64,000 bases of DNA from Novosphingobium sp. CECT 9465 (GCF_920987055.1 NZ_CAKLBX010000001.1:2094501-2158500), one strand, 5' to 3'. Positions 1 through 10,216 are shown, numbered from the stretch's first letter. Notes: a model not told the origin generated them from the letters alone. Program-made: numbers and translations.

Positions 1-1214
1 AGCGCGACCCAGCTGGACATTTCATAAATCCCCAGCAGCGACAGGAATTCGCCGACAAAGCCGCTCGTCCCCGGAAGACCGATCGAGGCCATCGTGAACA
101 GCAGCAGGAACATGGCATAGCGCGGCATGTTGATCGAAAGGCCACCGTAACGGGCAATCTCGCGCGTGTGCAGCCGATCGTAGATCACGCCAACGCACAG
201 GAACAATGCGCCCGCCACAAGGCCGTGGCTGAGCATCACGATCATCGAGCCTTCAAGACCCTGCACGTTGAACGCAAACAGCCCGACCGTGACAATCGCC
301 ATGTGCGCGACCGAGGAATAGGCGATCAGCTTCTTCATGTCGGTCTGCACCAGCGCGATCAGCGAGGTGATGACCACCGCCGCCATCGACAGACCGAAGA
401 TCAGCGGCGCAAACTGCGCCGAGGCTTCGGGGAACATCGGCAGCGAGAAGCGGATGAAGCCATAGCCGCCCATCTTGAGCAACACGCCCGCGAGGATCAC
501 CGAACCGCCAGTAGGCGCCTGAACGTGTGCGTCGGGCAGCCAGGTGTGCACCGGCCACATCGGCATCTTCACCGCAAAGCTGGCGAAGAACGCGAGCCAG
601 AGCCACGTCTGCGCATGGGCCGGGAAATTGTAGGCCATCAGCGTCGGGATATCGGTCGTGCCCGCCTCGTTCACCATCCAGAACATCGCGATCAGCATCA
701 GCACCGAGCCGAGCAGCGTGTAGAGGAAGAACTTGTAGCTGGCGTAGATGCGATCCGCCCCGCCCCAGACGCCGATGATCAGGTACATCGGGATCAGACC
801 GGCTTCGAACATGATGTAGAACAGGAACAGGTCCTGCGCCGCAAACACGCCGATCATCAGCGTTTCCATGATGAGGAACGCGGCGTAATATTCACCCTGG
901 CGCTTGTCGATCGACAGCCAGCTTGCACCGATGCACACCGGCATCAGGAAGACGGTGAGCGCGATCAGCATCAGCGCGATGCCATCGATGCCCAGCTTCC
1001 ATGAAAAGCCGGCGAACAGCGCGGCGCTTTCGGTGAACTGCCACTGCGCGCCGCCGATGTCGTAATTGGCCCAGAGGATCACACCGAGAACGAAATCGAT
1101 CAGCGTCGCGATCAGTGCAACGCTGCGCGCCTGCTCACGCGGCACGACAAGGCATGCAACCGCTGCCACCAGCGGCACCAGCAGCATCAGCGAAAGGATT
1201 GGGAAGCCGTTCAT
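1..1214 (-). CDS. nuoM: NADH-quinone oxidoreductase subunit M (partial, C-terminus off the left edge)
   Basis: Membrane antiporter-like subunit of complex I, which couples NADH oxidation and quinone reduction to proton pumping in the inner membrane. About 404 of the usual ~510 residues are visible, beginning MNGFPILSL. The polytopic sequence holds the conserved glutamate motif [10 protein letters not shown] in an early helix and the Lys/His segment [16 protein letters not shown]. Both are hallmarks of the Mrp-type NuoL/M/N proton channel fold. The ATG at 1214 overlaps the nuoL stop as ATGA, which implies translational coupling. nuoN would be expected just beyond the edge. The family assignment is firm; only the C-terminus is unseen. 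Confidence 0.97.
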   Translation of the reverse strand, partial: MNGFPILSLMLLVPLVAAVACLVVPREQARSVALIATLIDFVLGVILWANYDIGGAQWQFTESAALFAGFSWKLGIDGIALMLIALTVFLMPVCIGASWLSIDKRQGEYYAAFLIMETLMIGVFAAQDLFLFYIMFEAGLIPMYLIIGVWGGADRIYASYKFFLYTLLGSVLMLIAMFWMVNEAGTTDIPTLMAYNFPAHAQTWLWLAFFASFAVKMPMWPVHTWLPDAHVQAPTGGSVILAGVLLKMGGYGFIRFSLPMFPEASAQFAPLIFGLSMAAVVITSLIALVQTDMKKLIAYSSVAHMAIVTVGLFAFNVQGLEGSMIVMLSHGLVAGALFLCVGVIYDRLHTREIARYGGLSINMPRYAMFLLLFTMASIGLPGTSGFVGEFLSLLGIYEMSSWVA

Positions 1215-3286
1215 TGTGCGATCACCCAGCTGATCGCGCCGACAAGTCCGACGAGCATGACCAGCGCATAGCTATAGAGATATCCCGACTGGAGCTTTGC
1301 GGCGGCGCGGCTGCCCTGCACCACGACCCATGCGGCACCATTGGGACCGAACCTGTCGATCACGCCCTGATCCAGCACCTTCCAGAACACGCGGCCAAGC
1401 CACATGGCGGGTACGATGAACACGAAGCGATAAAGCTCGTCGAAATACCACTTGTTGAGCAGGAACTTGTAGAGGAACCCGAACTGATCGACGAAGGCCG
1501 CAGGGAACTTGGTGTTCCTGATATAGGCATACCAGGCAATCAGCAGGCCGGTGGCCATCACCGCGAACGGCGCCCACTTCACCCATGTCGGCACATCATG
1601 CATCGCATGGATGGTGTGTTCGGCAAAGACCAGCGAACCCTTCCAGAAGTGGCCCGTGCCTTCGCTGACGAAGGAATGGTGGAACACGAAACCGGCGAGC
1701 ACCGCGCCCAGCGACAGGATGCCCAGCGGCACCAGCATGTTGAGCGGGCTTTCATGCGGGTGATAGCCCGCCGTGCCGTCGCTGTGTTCATCATGGTGTG
1801 CGTGTGCGTGTGCGTGTGCGTGTGCGTGTGCGTGTGCGTGGTCATCGTGACCATGGGCATGATCGTCATGACCATGAGCATCGTGAACCGCGTGCTGGAT
1901 ATGCTCGGACTGATCCCAGCGCGGCTTGCCGAAGAACGTCAGGAAGATCAGCCGCCACGAATAGAAGCTGGTCAGAAGCGCCGCAAAGATGCCGAGGAAG
2001 AAGGCAAAATAGCCCAGTTCCGTACCCTTGGCATAGGCCGCTTCAAGGATCGCGTCCTTCGAATAGAACCCGGCAAAACCGAACACATCGACAATGCCCA
2101 CCCCGGTAATCGCCAGCGTTCCCATCATCATCGCCCAATAGGTGAGCGGGATCTGCTTACGAAGACCGCCGTAGTAGCGCATGTCCTGTTCGTGATGCAT
2201 CGCATGGATCACGCTGCCCGCGCCAAGGAACAGCAACGCCTTGAAGAAGGCATGCGTGAACAGGTGGAACATCGAAGCGCCATAAGCGCCGACGCCCGCC
2301 GCGAAGAACATGTAGCCCAATTGCGAACAGGTTGAATAGGCGATCACGCGCTTGATGTCGGTCTGCGTCGTGCCGACAGTGGCGGCAAAGATGCAGGTCA
2401 TCGCGCCGACGAACGTCACCATGGCAAGCGCCGTCGGGCTGACTTCGAACATCGGCGACAGACGGCACACCATGAACACGCCAGCGGTCACCATCGTAGC
2501 AGCATGGATGAGCGCCGAAACCGGGGTCGGGCCTTCCATGGCATCAGGCAACCAGGTGTGCAGGCCAAGCTGTGCGGATTTGCCCATCGCACCGATGAAC
2601 AGCAGGATGCACAGCACGGTCATCGTATCGAACCGTCCACCAAGGAATCCAATGGTCGATCCGGCCATGCCGGGCGCGGCTGCAAGGATTTCCGGGATCG
2701 ACACGGTGCCGAACACCAGGAACGTCCCGAAAATGCCCATCATGAAGCCAAGGTCGCCCACGCGGTTGACCACGAAGGCCTTCATCGCAGCGGCGTTCGC
2801 GCTTGGCTTGCGGAACCAGAAACCGATCAGCAAGTACGAGGCAAGGCCCACGCCTTCCCATCCGAAGAACATCTGCACGAGGTTGTCGGCGGTCACCAGC
2901 ATCAGCATCGCGAAGGTGAACAGCGAAAGGTAGGCAAAGAAGCGCGGCTGATCCGGCTCCTCGCTCATGTACCCCCATGAGTACAGGTGCACGAGGGCCG
3001 AAACGCTGGTGATCACCACCAGCATGACGGCCGTCAGCGTATCAACCCGAAGCGCCCAGGCGAAATCGAGATCGCCCGACTTCACCCAGCTCAACACCGG
3101 CGTCACGCTCGCCTCGGCATGACCGCCAAGGAAGCCGATAAAGATCGGCCAGGACAGCGCACATGATATGAACAGCGCGCCCGTCGTGATGACCTTGGCC
3201 GGAACCGCACCCAGCTGCTTGTTGCCAAGCCCTGCGACAATCGCTGCCAGCAGCGGCAGGAAAACTATGATCAGGATGGGGTTCAC
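1211..3286 (-). CDS. nuoL: NADH-quinone oxidoreductase subunit L
   Basis: Distal proton-pumping membrane subunit of complex I, 691 residues, slightly longer than usual (about 610-650). Conserved motifs include [18 protein letters not shown] with the channel glutamate near residue 144, and [20 protein letters not shown] around 240. The start is GTG at 3286 ([12 protein letters not shown]). No ATG lies close by, and the N-terminal helix begins correctly there. The odd part is a His/Asp/Ala-rich loop at about residues 465-505, containing a (His-Ala)7 run encoded by a perfect 6-bp tandem repeat. It sits between predicted membrane segments in the C-terminal part and accounts for much of the extra length. 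It ends in an ATGA overlap with nuoM. Its upstream gap to nuoK holds a palindromic repeat. Confidence 0.97.
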   Translation of the reverse strand: MNPILIIVFLPLLAAIVAGLGNKQLGAVPAKVITTGALFISCALSWPIFIGFLGGHAEASVTPVLSWVKSGDLDFAWALRVDTLTAVMLVVITSVSALVHLYSWGYMSEEPDQPRFFAYLSLFTFAMLMLVTADNLVQMFFGWEGVGLASYLLIGFWFRKPSANAAAMKAFVVNRVGDLGFMMGIFGTFLVFGTVSIPEILAAAPGMAGSTIGFLGGRFDTMTVLCILLFIGAMGKSAQLGLHTWLPDAMEGPTPVSALIHAATMVTAGVFMVCRLSPMFEVSPTALAMVTFVGAMTCIFAATVGTTQTDIKRVIAYSTCSQLGYMFFAAGVGAYGASMFHLFTHAFFKALLFLGAGSVIHAMHHEQDMRYYGGLRKQIPLTYWAMMMGTLAITGVGIVDVFGFAGFYSKDAILEAAYAKGTELGYFAFFLGIFAALLTSFYSWRLIFLTFFGKPRWDQSEHIQHAVHDAHGHDDHAHGHDDHAHAHAHAHAHAHAHHDEHSDGTAGYHPHESPLNMLVPLGILSLGAVLAGFVFHHSFVSEGTGHFWKGSLVFAEHTIHAMHDVPTWVKWAPFAVMATGLLIAWYAYIRNTKFPAAFVDQFGFLYKFLLNKWYFDELYRFVFIVPAMWLGRVFWKVLDQGVIDRFGPNGAAWVVVQGSRAAAKLQSGYLYSYALVMLVGLVGAISWVIAQ
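1796..1837. repeat. Hexanucleotide microsatellite (GTGTGC)7 inside nuoL
   Basis: Seven perfect tandem copies of GTGTGC on the plus strand. On the coding (minus) strand this reads GCACAC repeats, giving alternating His and Ala at NuoL residues about 484-497. The unit is two codons, so slippage would change loop length without shifting the frame. Confidence 0.95.
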
Positions 3287-3299
3287 TGCCCGTGCCCCT

Positions 3300-3383
3300 C
3301 GTCATTGCGAGCGCAGCGAAGCAATCCAGTGCCCCGCGAACCGCTCTGGATTGCCACGCGACCTTCGATCGCTCGCAATGACG
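3300..3383. repeat. Palindromic intergenic repeat, family 1 (between nuoK and nuoL)
   Basis: The left arm at 3300-3329 begins CGTCATTGCGAGCGCAGCGA and ends GCAATCCAG. The right arm at 3346-3383 is its imperfect inverse, starting CTGGATTGC and ending GCTCGCAATGACG. The structure is a long stem that fills most of the 117-bp nuoK-nuoL gap. I recall similar elements scattered through sphingomonad genomes, but that is not verified here. It probably folds in the mRNA and could affect stability or processing. Confidence 0.85.
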
Positions 3384-3403
3384 AAATCTTGCTAGACACC
3401 GGT

Positions 3404-3709
3404 TTACCCCTTCATCCGGTTGACATCGTCAACGGCAATCGTGCCGCGACCACGGAAGTAGATGACGAGGATCGCAAGCCCGATGGCCGCTTCGCCCGCC
3501 GCCACGGTCAGCACGAACATCGCGAAGACCTGCCCCACAAGGTCGTTCAGAAACGCGCTGAACGCCACGAAATTGATGTTCACCGACAGCAGGATCAATT
3601 CGATCGCCATGAGGATGATGATCACGTTCTTGCGGTTCAGGAAAATGCCCAGCACACCCAGCACGAACAGGATCGAACTGACGACGAGATAGTGTTCGAT
3701 GCCGATCAC
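3404..3709 (-). CDS. nuoK: NADH-quinone oxidoreductase subunit K
   Basis: Small three-helix membrane subunit of complex I, 101 residues, the normal family length. It contains the conserved membrane glutamates in [11 protein letters not shown] and [11 protein letters not shown], which take part in proton transfer near the quinone module. The start codon is GTG at 3709 (MIGIEHYL), overlapping the nuoJ stop as GTGA, so the pair is translationally coupled. Downstream is a palindromic repeat and then nuoL. Confidence 0.97.
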   Translation of the reverse strand: MIGIEHYLVVSSILFVLGVLGIFLNRKNVIIILMAIELILLSVNINFVAFSAFLNDLVGQVFAMFVLTVAAGEAAIGLAILVIYFRGRGTIAVDDVNRMKG

Positions 3710-4323
3710 AGCACAACTCCCTTGCCCGTTTCAGGCTGCATGTTGATCGTTGCGTCCTGTGGACGGCGCGCGTTCTGCTTCGACACGTTCTGTCCGCGCG
3801 TACCGCCGCGTTCACGGTGCGTCAGCACGATCGCGCCGATCATCGCCACCAGCAGGACGATGCCCGCCGCTTCGAACAGGAACAGATAACGGCTGTAAAG
3901 CAGTGCACCGATGGCCTGGATGTTCGACATGTCCGCCGCTTGCGCCGCCGTACCGCTGGCTGTGCCAAGCTGTACCCCGCCCGCGCCATGCACCACAAGA
4001 CCGACGAACAGTTCGACAAACAGCACCACCGCCAGCGCAAGGCCGAGCGGGAAGTTCTTGACAAACCCTGCCCGAAGTTCGGCAAAATCGATGTCGAGCA
4101 TCATCACCACGAACAGGAACAGCACCGCCACCGCGCCAACATAGACGATGACCAGCAACATCGCGATGAACTCCGCCCCCGCCAGAACCATCAGCCCGGC
4201 AGCGTTGAAGAACGCGAGGATCAGCCAGAGCACCGAATGCACGGGATTGCGCGCAAGGATCGTCACCGCACCGCTGAAGATGCAGAGCGTGGCGAAGAGA
4301 TAGAAGGCAAACACCTGGATCAT
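3706..4323 (-). CDS. nuoJ: NADH-quinone oxidoreductase subunit J
   Basis: Membrane subunit of complex I, 205 residues when started at the ATG at 4323 ([10 protein letters not shown]). A longer in-frame start at 4362 would read into the palindromic repeat and adds non-family residues, so I reject it. Five hydrophobic helices are visible. The segment [21 protein letters not shown] matches the conserved pi-bulge helix of the family. The C-terminal tail is hydrophilic and Arg-rich ([10 protein letters not shown]). It overlaps nuoK by GTGA. The gap upstream to nuoI contains palindromic repeat family 2, copy A. Confidence 0.96.
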   Translation of the reverse strand: MIQVFAFYLFATLCIFSGAVTILARNPVHSVLWLILAFFNAAGLMVLAGAEFIAMLLVIVYVGAVAVLFLFVVMMLDIDFAELRAGFVKNFPLGLALAVVLFVELFVGLVVHGAGGVQLGTASGTAAQAADMSNIQAIGALLYSRYLFLFEAAGIVLLVAMIGAIVLTHRERGGTRGQNVSKQNARRPQDATINMQPETGKGVVL

Positions 4324-4330
4324 GTCAGCA

Positions 4331-4464
4331 TCCTCCCCGGCACGGGGAGGTGGCGCGCGCAAAGCGCGTGACGGAGGGGTCTCTCCGCTGGGCGCAACCT
4401 TGCATCAGGACGGGAGTCCCCTCCACCACCCTGCGGGCGGTCCCCCTCCCCGTTCCGGGGAGGA
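4331..4464. repeat. Palindromic repeat family 2, copy A (between nuoI and nuoJ)
   Basis: Two hairpins bracket the element. TCCTCCCCGGCACGGGGAGG is at 4331-4350 and CCTCCCCGTTCCGGGGAGGA is at 4445-4464. Between them are the family-specific tracts GACGGAGGGG and CCCCTCCACCACCCTGCGGG. A second copy lies at 6033-6166 in the same operon with the same internal order. Confidence 0.9.
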
Positions 4465-4498
4465 TAAATCCGGTTGAAAGCATCATCAGCGCGGCCCC

Positions 4499-4984
4499 CT
4501 AGCGATACGGCGCATCGGCTTCAAGGTTCGCGGCAATCGCACGCTCCCACTTGTCCCCGTTCGCGAGCAGCTTTGCCTTGTCGTAAAGCAGCTCCTCGCG
4601 CGTTTCGGTCGCGTATTCGAAGTTCGGTCCCTCGACGATCGCATCGACCGGGCAGGCTTCCTGGCAGAAGCCGCAGAAGATGCACTTGGTCATGTCGATG
4701 TCATAGCGCGTGGTGCGGCGGCTGCCGTCCTCACGCGGCTCGGCCTCGATCGTGATCGCCTGCGCCGGACAAACCGCCTCGCACAGCTTGCACGCGATGC
4801 AGCGTTCCTCGCCGTTGGGATAACGGCGCAGCACATGCTCACCACGGAAGCGCGGGGAAAGCGGGTTCTTCTCGAACGGATAGTTGATCGTCGCCTTGGT
4901 CTTGAAGAAATACTTCAAGGTCAGCCAATGTGCCTTCAGGAATTCCCAAAGCGTGAAGCTCTTGATGATTTGGGCGACGCTCAT
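4499..4984 (-). CDS. nuoI: NADH-quinone oxidoreductase subunit I
   Basis: Peripheral-arm subunit of complex I carrying two [4Fe-4S] clusters that pass electrons toward quinone. It has 161 residues from the ATG at 4984 ([10 protein letters not shown]). An upstream in-frame start at 5062 lies inside nuoH and is rejected. Two classical ferredoxin motifs are visible: [12 protein letters not shown] around residues 60-71 and [12 protein letters not shown] around 100-111. The N-terminal amphipathic helix is typical of the TYKY/NuoI family. It is coupled to nuoH by an ATGA overlap. The following gap to nuoJ holds repeat family 2. Confidence 0.97.
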   Translation of the reverse strand: MSVAQIIKSFTLWEFLKAHWLTLKYFFKTKATINYPFEKNPLSPRFRGEHVLRRYPNGEERCIACKLCEAVCPAQAITIEAEPREDGSRRTTRYDIDMTKCIFCGFCQEACPVDAIVEGPNFEYATETREELLYDKAKLLANGDKWERAIAANLEADAPYR

Positions 4985-6024
4985 GCGAAGTGTCCGGTAG
5001 CCATAAGGTAGCCGCTGACGAGAACCACGAACAGCAGCGAGACGGGCAGGAAGATCTTCCAACCCAGGCGCATCAGCTGGTCATAGCGATAGCGCGGGAC
5101 TGTCGCCTTCACCCAGCTGAAGATGAAGAAGAAAAACAGGATCTTGAGCAGCAACCAAACGAAGCCCGGCACCAGATATAGTACCGGAATGTCGAGCGGC
5201 GGCAGGTATCCGCCCCAGAACAGCACGGCGTTCAGCGCGCACATCAGCAGCACGTTGGCATATTCGCCCAGCCAGTAGAGCGCGAAGGACATCGAAGAAT
5301 ATTCGGTCTGATACCCGGCAACCAGCTCCGATTCCGCCTCGGTCAGGTCGAACGGCGCGCGCGCGGTTTCGGCCATGCCTGAAATCAGGAACATCACCCA
5401 CATCGGGAACAGCAGCGGGTTCGCAACGAAACCGTTGATGATCCACACGTGGCTCTGCTGCGCCTTGACGATATCGTTGAGGTTGAACGTGCCCGCCCAC
5501 AGTACCACGCAGATCAGGATGAACCCGATCGAGACTTCATACGAAATCATCTGCGCCGAAGCGCGCATCGCCGAGAAGAACGGGTACTTCGAGTTGGACG
5601 ACCAGCCCGCGATGACCACGCCGTAAACGCCCAGCGACGAGATCGCGAGAACATAGAGCAGGCCGACATTGATATCGGCCAGAATAGCGCCCGAATTGAA
5701 CGGGATTACAGCCCACGCCAGCAGCGCGACGGTGAAGGTCAGGATCGGCGCCAGAACGAACAGGCCCTTGTTCGCCGCCGAAGGAATGATGGTTTCCTGA
5801 AGGAACACCTTCAGACCATCGGCAAAAGACTGCAACACACCGAAGGGGCCAACCACGTTGGGACCGCGACGCAAGGCCATCGCCGCCCAGATCTTGCGGT
5901 CGGCATAGATGACCATCGCCACGCCGAGCATCAGCGGAAGCGCGATCAGCAGAATACCGCAGACGATGGAGATGCCAAAGGCCCACGCGTACGAAAGGCC
6001 AAGACCCATGAAGAACTCGGTCAT
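4981..6024 (-). CDS. nuoH: NADH-quinone oxidoreductase subunit H
   Basis: Membrane subunit of complex I that forms part of the quinone chamber, 347 residues from the ATG at 6024 ([10 protein letters not shown]). An in-frame extension upstream translates repeat family 2 and is rejected. Recognisable motifs are [19 protein letters not shown] near residue 50-70, the quinone-site segment [20 protein letters not shown], and [17 protein letters not shown]. Eight hydrophobic helices can be traced. It overlaps nuoI by ATGA. The 157-bp gap to nuoG upstream is almost entirely repeat family 2, copy B. Confidence 0.97.
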   Translation of the reverse strand: MTEFFMGLGLSYAWAFGISIVCGILLIALPLMLGVAMVIYADRKIWAAMALRRGPNVVGPFGVLQSFADGLKVFLQETIIPSAANKGLFVLAPILTFTVALLAWAVIPFNSGAILADINVGLLYVLAISSLGVYGVVIAGWSSNSKYPFFSAMRASAQMISYEVSIGFILICVVLWAGTFNLNDIVKAQQSHVWIINGFVANPLLFPMWVMFLISGMAETARAPFDLTEAESELVAGYQTEYSSMSFALYWLGEYANVLLMCALNAVLFWGGYLPPLDIPVLYLVPGFVWLLLKILFFFFIFSWVKATVPRYRYDQLMRLGWKIFLPVSLLFVVLVSGYLMATGHFA

Positions 6025-6032
6025 GCTGCAAA

Positions 6033-6166
6033 TCCTCCCCGTACCGGGGAGGTGGCAGGCGCGAAGCGGCTGACGGAGGGGGCTATCCACATTGCGCCAG
6101 CTTGAGCGGCGGGGAGAGTCCCCTCCACCACCCTGCGGGCGGTCCCCCTCCCCGTGCCGGGGAGGA
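6033..6166. repeat. Palindromic repeat family 2, copy B (between nuoG and nuoH)
   Basis: Same architecture as the element at 4331-4464. Hairpin TCCTCCCCGTACCGGGGAGG is at 6033-6052 and CCTCCCCGTGCCGGGGAGGA at 6147-6166, with the internal GACGGAGGGG and CCCCTCCACCACCCTGCGGG tracts conserved. Both copies lie in the same orientation within one operon. Confidence 0.9.
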
Positions 6167-6181
6167 TATTGGCTTGCATAA

Positions 6182-8197
6182 TCATTCCGCAGCCTCCGCG
6201 AAGCTTTCACCGTGGAGCAGTTCTGCCGAGCAGCGTTGCAGCGTCGGGCTGGACCGCGCGATGGCGTTGGTCAGGTAGCGATCCTTGATCGGATACCCCG
6301 CGATCACGCCTTCGGCCTTTGCTCCAGAGGGAGCCGCCGGAAGCGCGCCGTAATCGGCCAAGCCTTCCACGCCCAGCGCCGGAACTTCGGCAATCATCGC
6401 CGCGCGAAGCTGCTCGAAGCTGTCGAACCCGACCGAAACGCCAAGCGCATCGGCCATCGCGCGCAGGATCGTCCAGTCCTCGCGGGCATCGCCGGGCGCG
6501 AATACGGCCTTTTCGGCATACTGCACGCGGCCTTCGGTGTTGACGTAAGTGCCGTCCTTCTCGCTGAACGCGGCGGCGGGCAGGATCACATCGGCAGCGT
6601 GCGCCGCCTTGTCACCATGATGACCGATGTGGACGATCATGCTGTCAGCAAACTTGGTGAAGTCCACCTCGTCAGCACCCAGCGAAATGACCATCTTCGG
6701 CTTCGCGGCAACCAGATCGGCGATGCCGCCCTTCTGCGCATAGCCGAGCATCAGCCCGCCCATGCGGCTCGCCGCCATGTGAATCACGTTGAAGCCGTTC
6801 CAGCCCTCATGAACGAGATTGAACTTCTCAGCGAAGGCCAGACCAACTTCCAGCCCGCCCTTGGCAAGCCCTGCACCGCCGACGATGATCGCAGGCCGTT
6901 CCGCCTTGCCGAACGCCTCGGTCACCGCCTCAGGCAGGTTCGACATCACACCAGCATCATCGCCGATGAAAGTCGCTGCGTAAGTAGGGTCCCACTGCGG
7001 GCCGACGATGAACACTTTCGCGCCCTTCTTCACCGCCTTGCGCAGGCGGGTGTTGAGCAGAGGCGCTTCATCGCGCACCATCGAGCCGACGATCAGGATC
7101 GCGTCTGCATCCTCAATCCCTGCCAGCGTCGAATTGAAGTTCACCGCAGCAAGGTTGGAAGCGTCATAAGACATGCCGGTCTGGCGACCTTCGAGCAGCG
7201 TCGAACCCAGCGCTCCAGCCAGCTTCTTCGCGGCAAACATCGTCTCGCAATCGACCAGATCGCCCGCGACAACCGCAACCGACGCACCGGGATTGATCTT
7301 CGCGACAGCCGCGAATGCCTCGGCCCAGGTCACCGCCACCAGCTTGCCATCACGGCGCAGCCACGGTTTGTCCAGGCGGCGGCGGGTCAAGCCATCGACC
7401 ATGTAACGCGCACGGTCAGACAGCCATTCCTCGTTCACGTCATCGTTCACACGCGGCAGAGCGCGCAGCACTTCGCGACCCCGGCTGTCCAGCCGGATGT
7501 TCGATCCGATGGCGTCCGAAACGTCGATCGACAGCGTCTTCTTCAGTTCCCACGGCCGCGCTTCGAACGCATAAGGGCGAGAAGTCAGCGCGCCGACCGG
7601 GCAAAGATCGATCACATTGGCCGACAATTCGTGCGCCGCAGCCTTTTCCAGATAAGTGGAAATCTGCATCGTCTCGCCGCGATAGAACGCGCCGATCTCG
7701 TCAACCCCCGCCACTTCCTCGCTGAACCGCACGCAGCGGGTGCAGTGGATGCAGCGCGTCATCGTCGTCTTGATCAGCGGGCCCATGTACTTCTCGGTCA
7801 CCGCGCGCTTGTGCTCGTGATAACGCGAGGCACCGCGCCCATAGGCGACCGACTGGTCCTGCAGATCGCACTCGCCGCCCTGATCGCAGATCGGGCAATC
7901 GAGCGGGTGGTTGATCAGGAGAAACTCCATCACCCCCTCGCGCGCCTTCTTGACCATCTCGGAATCCGTTCGGATCTCCTGCCCCTCGGTGGCAGGCAGC
8001 GCACAGCTTGCCTGAGGCTTCGGCGGCCCCGGCTTCACCTCGACCAGACACATCCGGCAATTGCCCGCAATGCTCAGCCGCTCATGATAGCAGAACCGCG
8101 GAATTTCCTTACCGGCCAGCTCGCAAGCCTGCAGGACAGTAGCGCCTGCCGGGACTTCGAGCTCTACGCCATCGACTTTGACTTTAGGCATTGTCAT
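6182..8197 (-). CDS. nuoG: NADH-quinone oxidoreductase subunit G
   Basis: Large iron-sulfur subunit of the complex I NADH module, 671 residues, typical of the alphaproteobacterial form. An N-terminal [2Fe-2S] domain is shown by CYHERLSIAGNCRMCLVEV. The His-containing cluster region is HPLDCPICDQGGECDLQDQ around residues 97-115. The 4Fe-4S motif CIHCTRCVRF is followed by the partner cysteine in DLCPVGALTS. The rest is a molybdopterin-oxidoreductase-like domain that binds no molybdenum in complex I. The start at 8197 gives MTMPKVKV; the second ATG, two codons on, is equally possible. Its first 14 bases overlap the end of the upstream small membrane-protein gene. Confidence 0.97.
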   Translation of the reverse strand: MTMPKVKVDGVELEVPAGATVLQACELAGKEIPRFCYHERLSIAGNCRMCLVEVKPGPPKPQASCALPATEGQEIRTDSEMVKKAREGVMEFLLINHPLDCPICDQGGECDLQDQSVAYGRGASRYHEHKRAVTEKYMGPLIKTTMTRCIHCTRCVRFSEEVAGVDEIGAFYRGETMQISTYLEKAAAHELSANVIDLCPVGALTSRPYAFEARPWELKKTLSIDVSDAIGSNIRLDSRGREVLRALPRVNDDVNEEWLSDRARYMVDGLTRRRLDKPWLRRDGKLVAVTWAEAFAAVAKINPGASVAVVAGDLVDCETMFAAKKLAGALGSTLLEGRQTGMSYDASNLAAVNFNSTLAGIEDADAILIVGSMVRDEAPLLNTRLRKAVKKGAKVFIVGPQWDPTYAATFIGDDAGVMSNLPEAVTEAFGKAERPAIIVGGAGLAKGGLEVGLAFAEKFNLVHEGWNGFNVIHMAASRMGGLMLGYAQKGGIADLVAAKPKMVISLGADEVDFTKFADSMIVHIGHHGDKAAHAADVILPAAAFSEKDGTYVNTEGRVQYAEKAVFAPGDAREDWTILRAMADALGVSVGFDSFEQLRAAMIAEVPALGVEGLADYGALPAAPSGAKAEGVIAGYPIKDRYLTNAIARSSPTLQRCSAELLHGESFAEAAE

Positions 8198-8507
8198 CTA
8201 GCCCATTAGTTGTGTGCTTTGCTTGATGCACGTTTGTAGCCTGCCCAGCCGAGAAGTGCTTCGAGATCAGCCTGAGAGCGGTAGGGGGACCGATTGCGGC
8301 CAATGCAAGCACCGCCAATCGCCCGTAAAACTCGGGTGCACTAAGTAGCGCTCCGCCGAACACCCACCACGCAAGAGCAAACAAAAACGGGACGCTCAGG
8401 ATATAGCCAATCCAAGCCAAGGTAATAGAAAATCGCACTGCGGTTGCAACTGCTGCATTCAGCGAACGCGGAACGTCGGATCGGTCTGATCCTAGCATAG
8501 CTATCAC
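8184..8507 (-). CDS. Hypothetical membrane protein embedded between nuoF and nuoG
   Basis: A 107-residue protein with two or three predicted membrane helices: roughly residues 25-55 (ITLAWIGYILSVPFLFALAWWVFGG, split here by a Ser/Pro kink) and 62-80 (YGRLAVLALAAIGPPTALRL). The tail is hydrophilic. I do not recognise the family. The GTG start at 8507 overlaps the stop of the preceding aspartic protease gene as GTGA, and the 3' end overlaps nuoG by 14 bases, which supports genuine translation inside the nuo operon. An ATG three codons later is an alternative start. Codon use is less GC-rich than the nuo genes, suggesting a later insertion. The function is unknown; a membrane partner of the neighbouring protease is one guess. 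Confidence 0.7.
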   Translation of the reverse strand: MIAMLGSDRSDVPRSLNAAVATAVRFSITLAWIGYILSVPFLFALAWWVFGGALLSAPEFYGRLAVLALAAIGPPTALRLISKHFSAGQATNVHQAKHTTNGLDDNA

Positions 8508-8908
8508 TCCCCCCGCACATGGCGCACACCCATGGCCATCGCACCAGGAATGTTCGGATTTTCAGGATTGGGGATCAGCACCTGCCTACGCGGATCGATC
8601 AGCAGGTCCATCGATTCCATCGGGATTGCTCCCAGCAGCACCGTGTCACCCATGACCATCGCGCCCGTATAGGCTTTGCGGCCAAACACTTCGACGAGGA
8701 TCGGACCAACGTAATCAACGACCTGCTTGTTGCCGTCCGCCGTCGTCACTTCACGCTGCTCCAGCACTTGAAGCTTGAGCTGATTGACGACGTGCTTGGG
8801 GATGCACAGATCGATAGCGCCGGAATCGACGAGCGCCTTGGCGTCCACTTCCTCAAGCTCTGGCCTTGCCGCATTGGCAATCCTGATGCGCTGATAGACG
8901 AGGCCCAT
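8504..8908 (-). CDS. Retropepsin-like (clan AA) aspartic protease embedded in the nuo operon
   Basis: A 134-residue cytoplasmic-looking protein with the single-domain aspartic protease signature KALVDSGAIDLCIP at about residues 24-37, where Asp in DSG is the catalytic residue. A second hydrophobic-Gly element follows in VLLGAIPMESMDLLIDP around 90-106. This matches the small clan AA proteases that act as homodimers, each giving one DSG loop. No signal peptide or membrane helix is visible. The ATG start at 8908 overlaps the nuoF stop (TAATG), and the stop overlaps the next gene by GTGA, so it is firmly in the operon. Its substrate is unknown; a role in complex I assembly or turnover is speculation from position only. 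Confidence 0.8.
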   Translation of the reverse strand: MGLVYQRIRIANAARPELEEVDAKALVDSGAIDLCIPKHVVNQLKLQVLEQREVTTADGNKQVVDYVGPILVEVFGRKAYTGAMVMGDTVLLGAIPMESMDLLIDPRRQVLIPNPENPNIPGAMAMGVRHVRGE

Positions 8909-10194
8909 TATTCCGCCGCCTCCCGCACGTTCTCGGCAATCCGGCGCTCAATCTCCGGGCGGAAGTGCTTGATCAGGCCCTGGATCGGCCACGCAGCCGC
9001 GTCACCCAAAGCGCAGATCGTGTGGCCTTCGACTTGCTTGGTCACGTTGTGGAGCATGTCGATTTCGCTGACGTCGGCATCGCCCCGCGCCAAGCGTTCC
9101 ATCACTCGCCACATCCAGCCGGTGCCTTCGCGGCACGGTGTGCACTGGCCGCAGCTTTCATGTTTGTAGAAGTACGACAGGCGGGCAATCGCGCGGACGA
9201 TGTCGGTGGACTTGTCCATGACGATCACCGCAGCGGTGCCGAGACCCGATCCGACCGCCTTGAGGCCGTCGAAGTCCATCGGCGCGTCCCAGATTTCGGA
9301 CGCGGGCACCAGCGGCACCGACGATCCGCCGGGGATCACCGCCAGCAGGTTGTCACGCCCGCCGCGAATGCCGCCGCAGTGCTTTTCGATCAGTTCGCTG
9401 AACGGGATGCTCATCTCTTCTTCGACCACGCAGGGGCGGTTCACGTGCCCAGAGATCTGGAAGAGCTTGGTGCCCTTGTTGTTGTCGCGCCCGAACGAGG
9501 AGAACCACGAAGCGCCGCGACGCAGGATCGTCGGCGCAACCGCGATGCTTTCGACGTTGTTGACCGTGGTCGGGCAACCATAGAGACCCGCGCCGGCCGG
9601 GAACGGCGGCTTGAGGCGGGGCTGGCCCTTCTTGCCTTCGAGGCTTTCGATCATCGCGGTTTCTTCGCCGCAGATGTAAGCGCCCGCGCCGCGATGGACG
9701 AAGACGTCGAAATCGTAGCCCGAACCGCAGGCGTTCTTGCCGATCAGGCCAGCGTCATAAGCCTCCTGCACGGCGGCAAACAGCGTCTCGGCCTCGCGGA
9801 TATATTCGCCGCGAATGTAGATGTAGGCCGCGCGCGCGCGCATCGCATAGCCCGCCACCAGCGCGCCCTCGATCAGCTTGTGCGGATCGTGGCGGATGAT
9901 TTCGCGGTCCTTGCACGAACCCGGCTCGGATTCGTCGGCGTTGATGACCAGAAAGCTGGGACGGCCGTCCTTGCTTTCCTTGGGCATGAACGACCACTTC
10001 ATGCCGGTGGGGAAGCCTGCACCGCCACGCCCGCGCAGGCCAGACGCCTTGATTTCCTCGATGATCGCGTCCTGCCCGCGCTCCATCAGGGCCTTGGTGT
10101 TGTCCCAATCGCCACGCGCTTGCGCAGCCTTCAGGTTCCACGGCTGGAAGCCGTAGACGTTGGTGAAGATGCGGTCCTTGTCAGCGAGACTCAC
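8908..10194 (-). CDS. nuoF: NADH-quinone oxidoreductase subunit F
   Basis: NADH-binding, FMN-containing subunit that takes electrons from NADH into complex I, 428 residues. Motifs in order are [16 protein letters not shown] (FMN/NADH glycine-rich loop, about residues 52-67), [19 protein letters not shown] (about 170-188), and the [4Fe-4S] motif [12 protein letters not shown] near 345, with its fourth cysteine in [13 protein letters not shown]. All are intact. The downstream end is joined to the aspartic protease gene by TAATG. Upstream, a 125-bp gap with repeat family 3 separates it from nuoE. The start is ATG at 10194 ([10 protein letters not shown]). Confidence 0.97.
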   Translation of the reverse strand: MSLADKDRIFTNVYGFQPWNLKAAQARGDWDNTKALMERGQDAIIEEIKASGLRGRGGAGFPTGMKWSFMPKESKDGRPSFLVINADESEPGSCKDREIIRHDPHKLIEGALVAGYAMRARAAYIYIRGEYIREAETLFAAVQEAYDAGLIGKNACGSGYDFDVFVHRGAGAYICGEETAMIESLEGKKGQPRLKPPFPAGAGLYGCPTTVNNVESIAVAPTILRRGASWFSSFGRDNNKGTKLFQISGHVNRPCVVEEEMSIPFSELIEKHCGGIRGGRDNLLAVIPGGSSVPLVPASEIWDAPMDFDGLKAVGSGLGTAAVIVMDKSTDIVRAIARLSYFYKHESCGQCTPCREGTGWMWRVMERLARGDADVSEIDMLHNVTKQVEGHTICALGDAAAWPIQGLIKHFRPEIERRIAENVREAAE

Positions 10195-10216
10195 AGGGCA
10201 CCTCTAAATGCAAAAG

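Noticed and set aside
1115..2335. A plus-strand frame over nuoL containing a Cys-Val run
   Set aside because: It is the reverse reading of the NuoL His-Ala microsatellite; NuoL is strongly supported.
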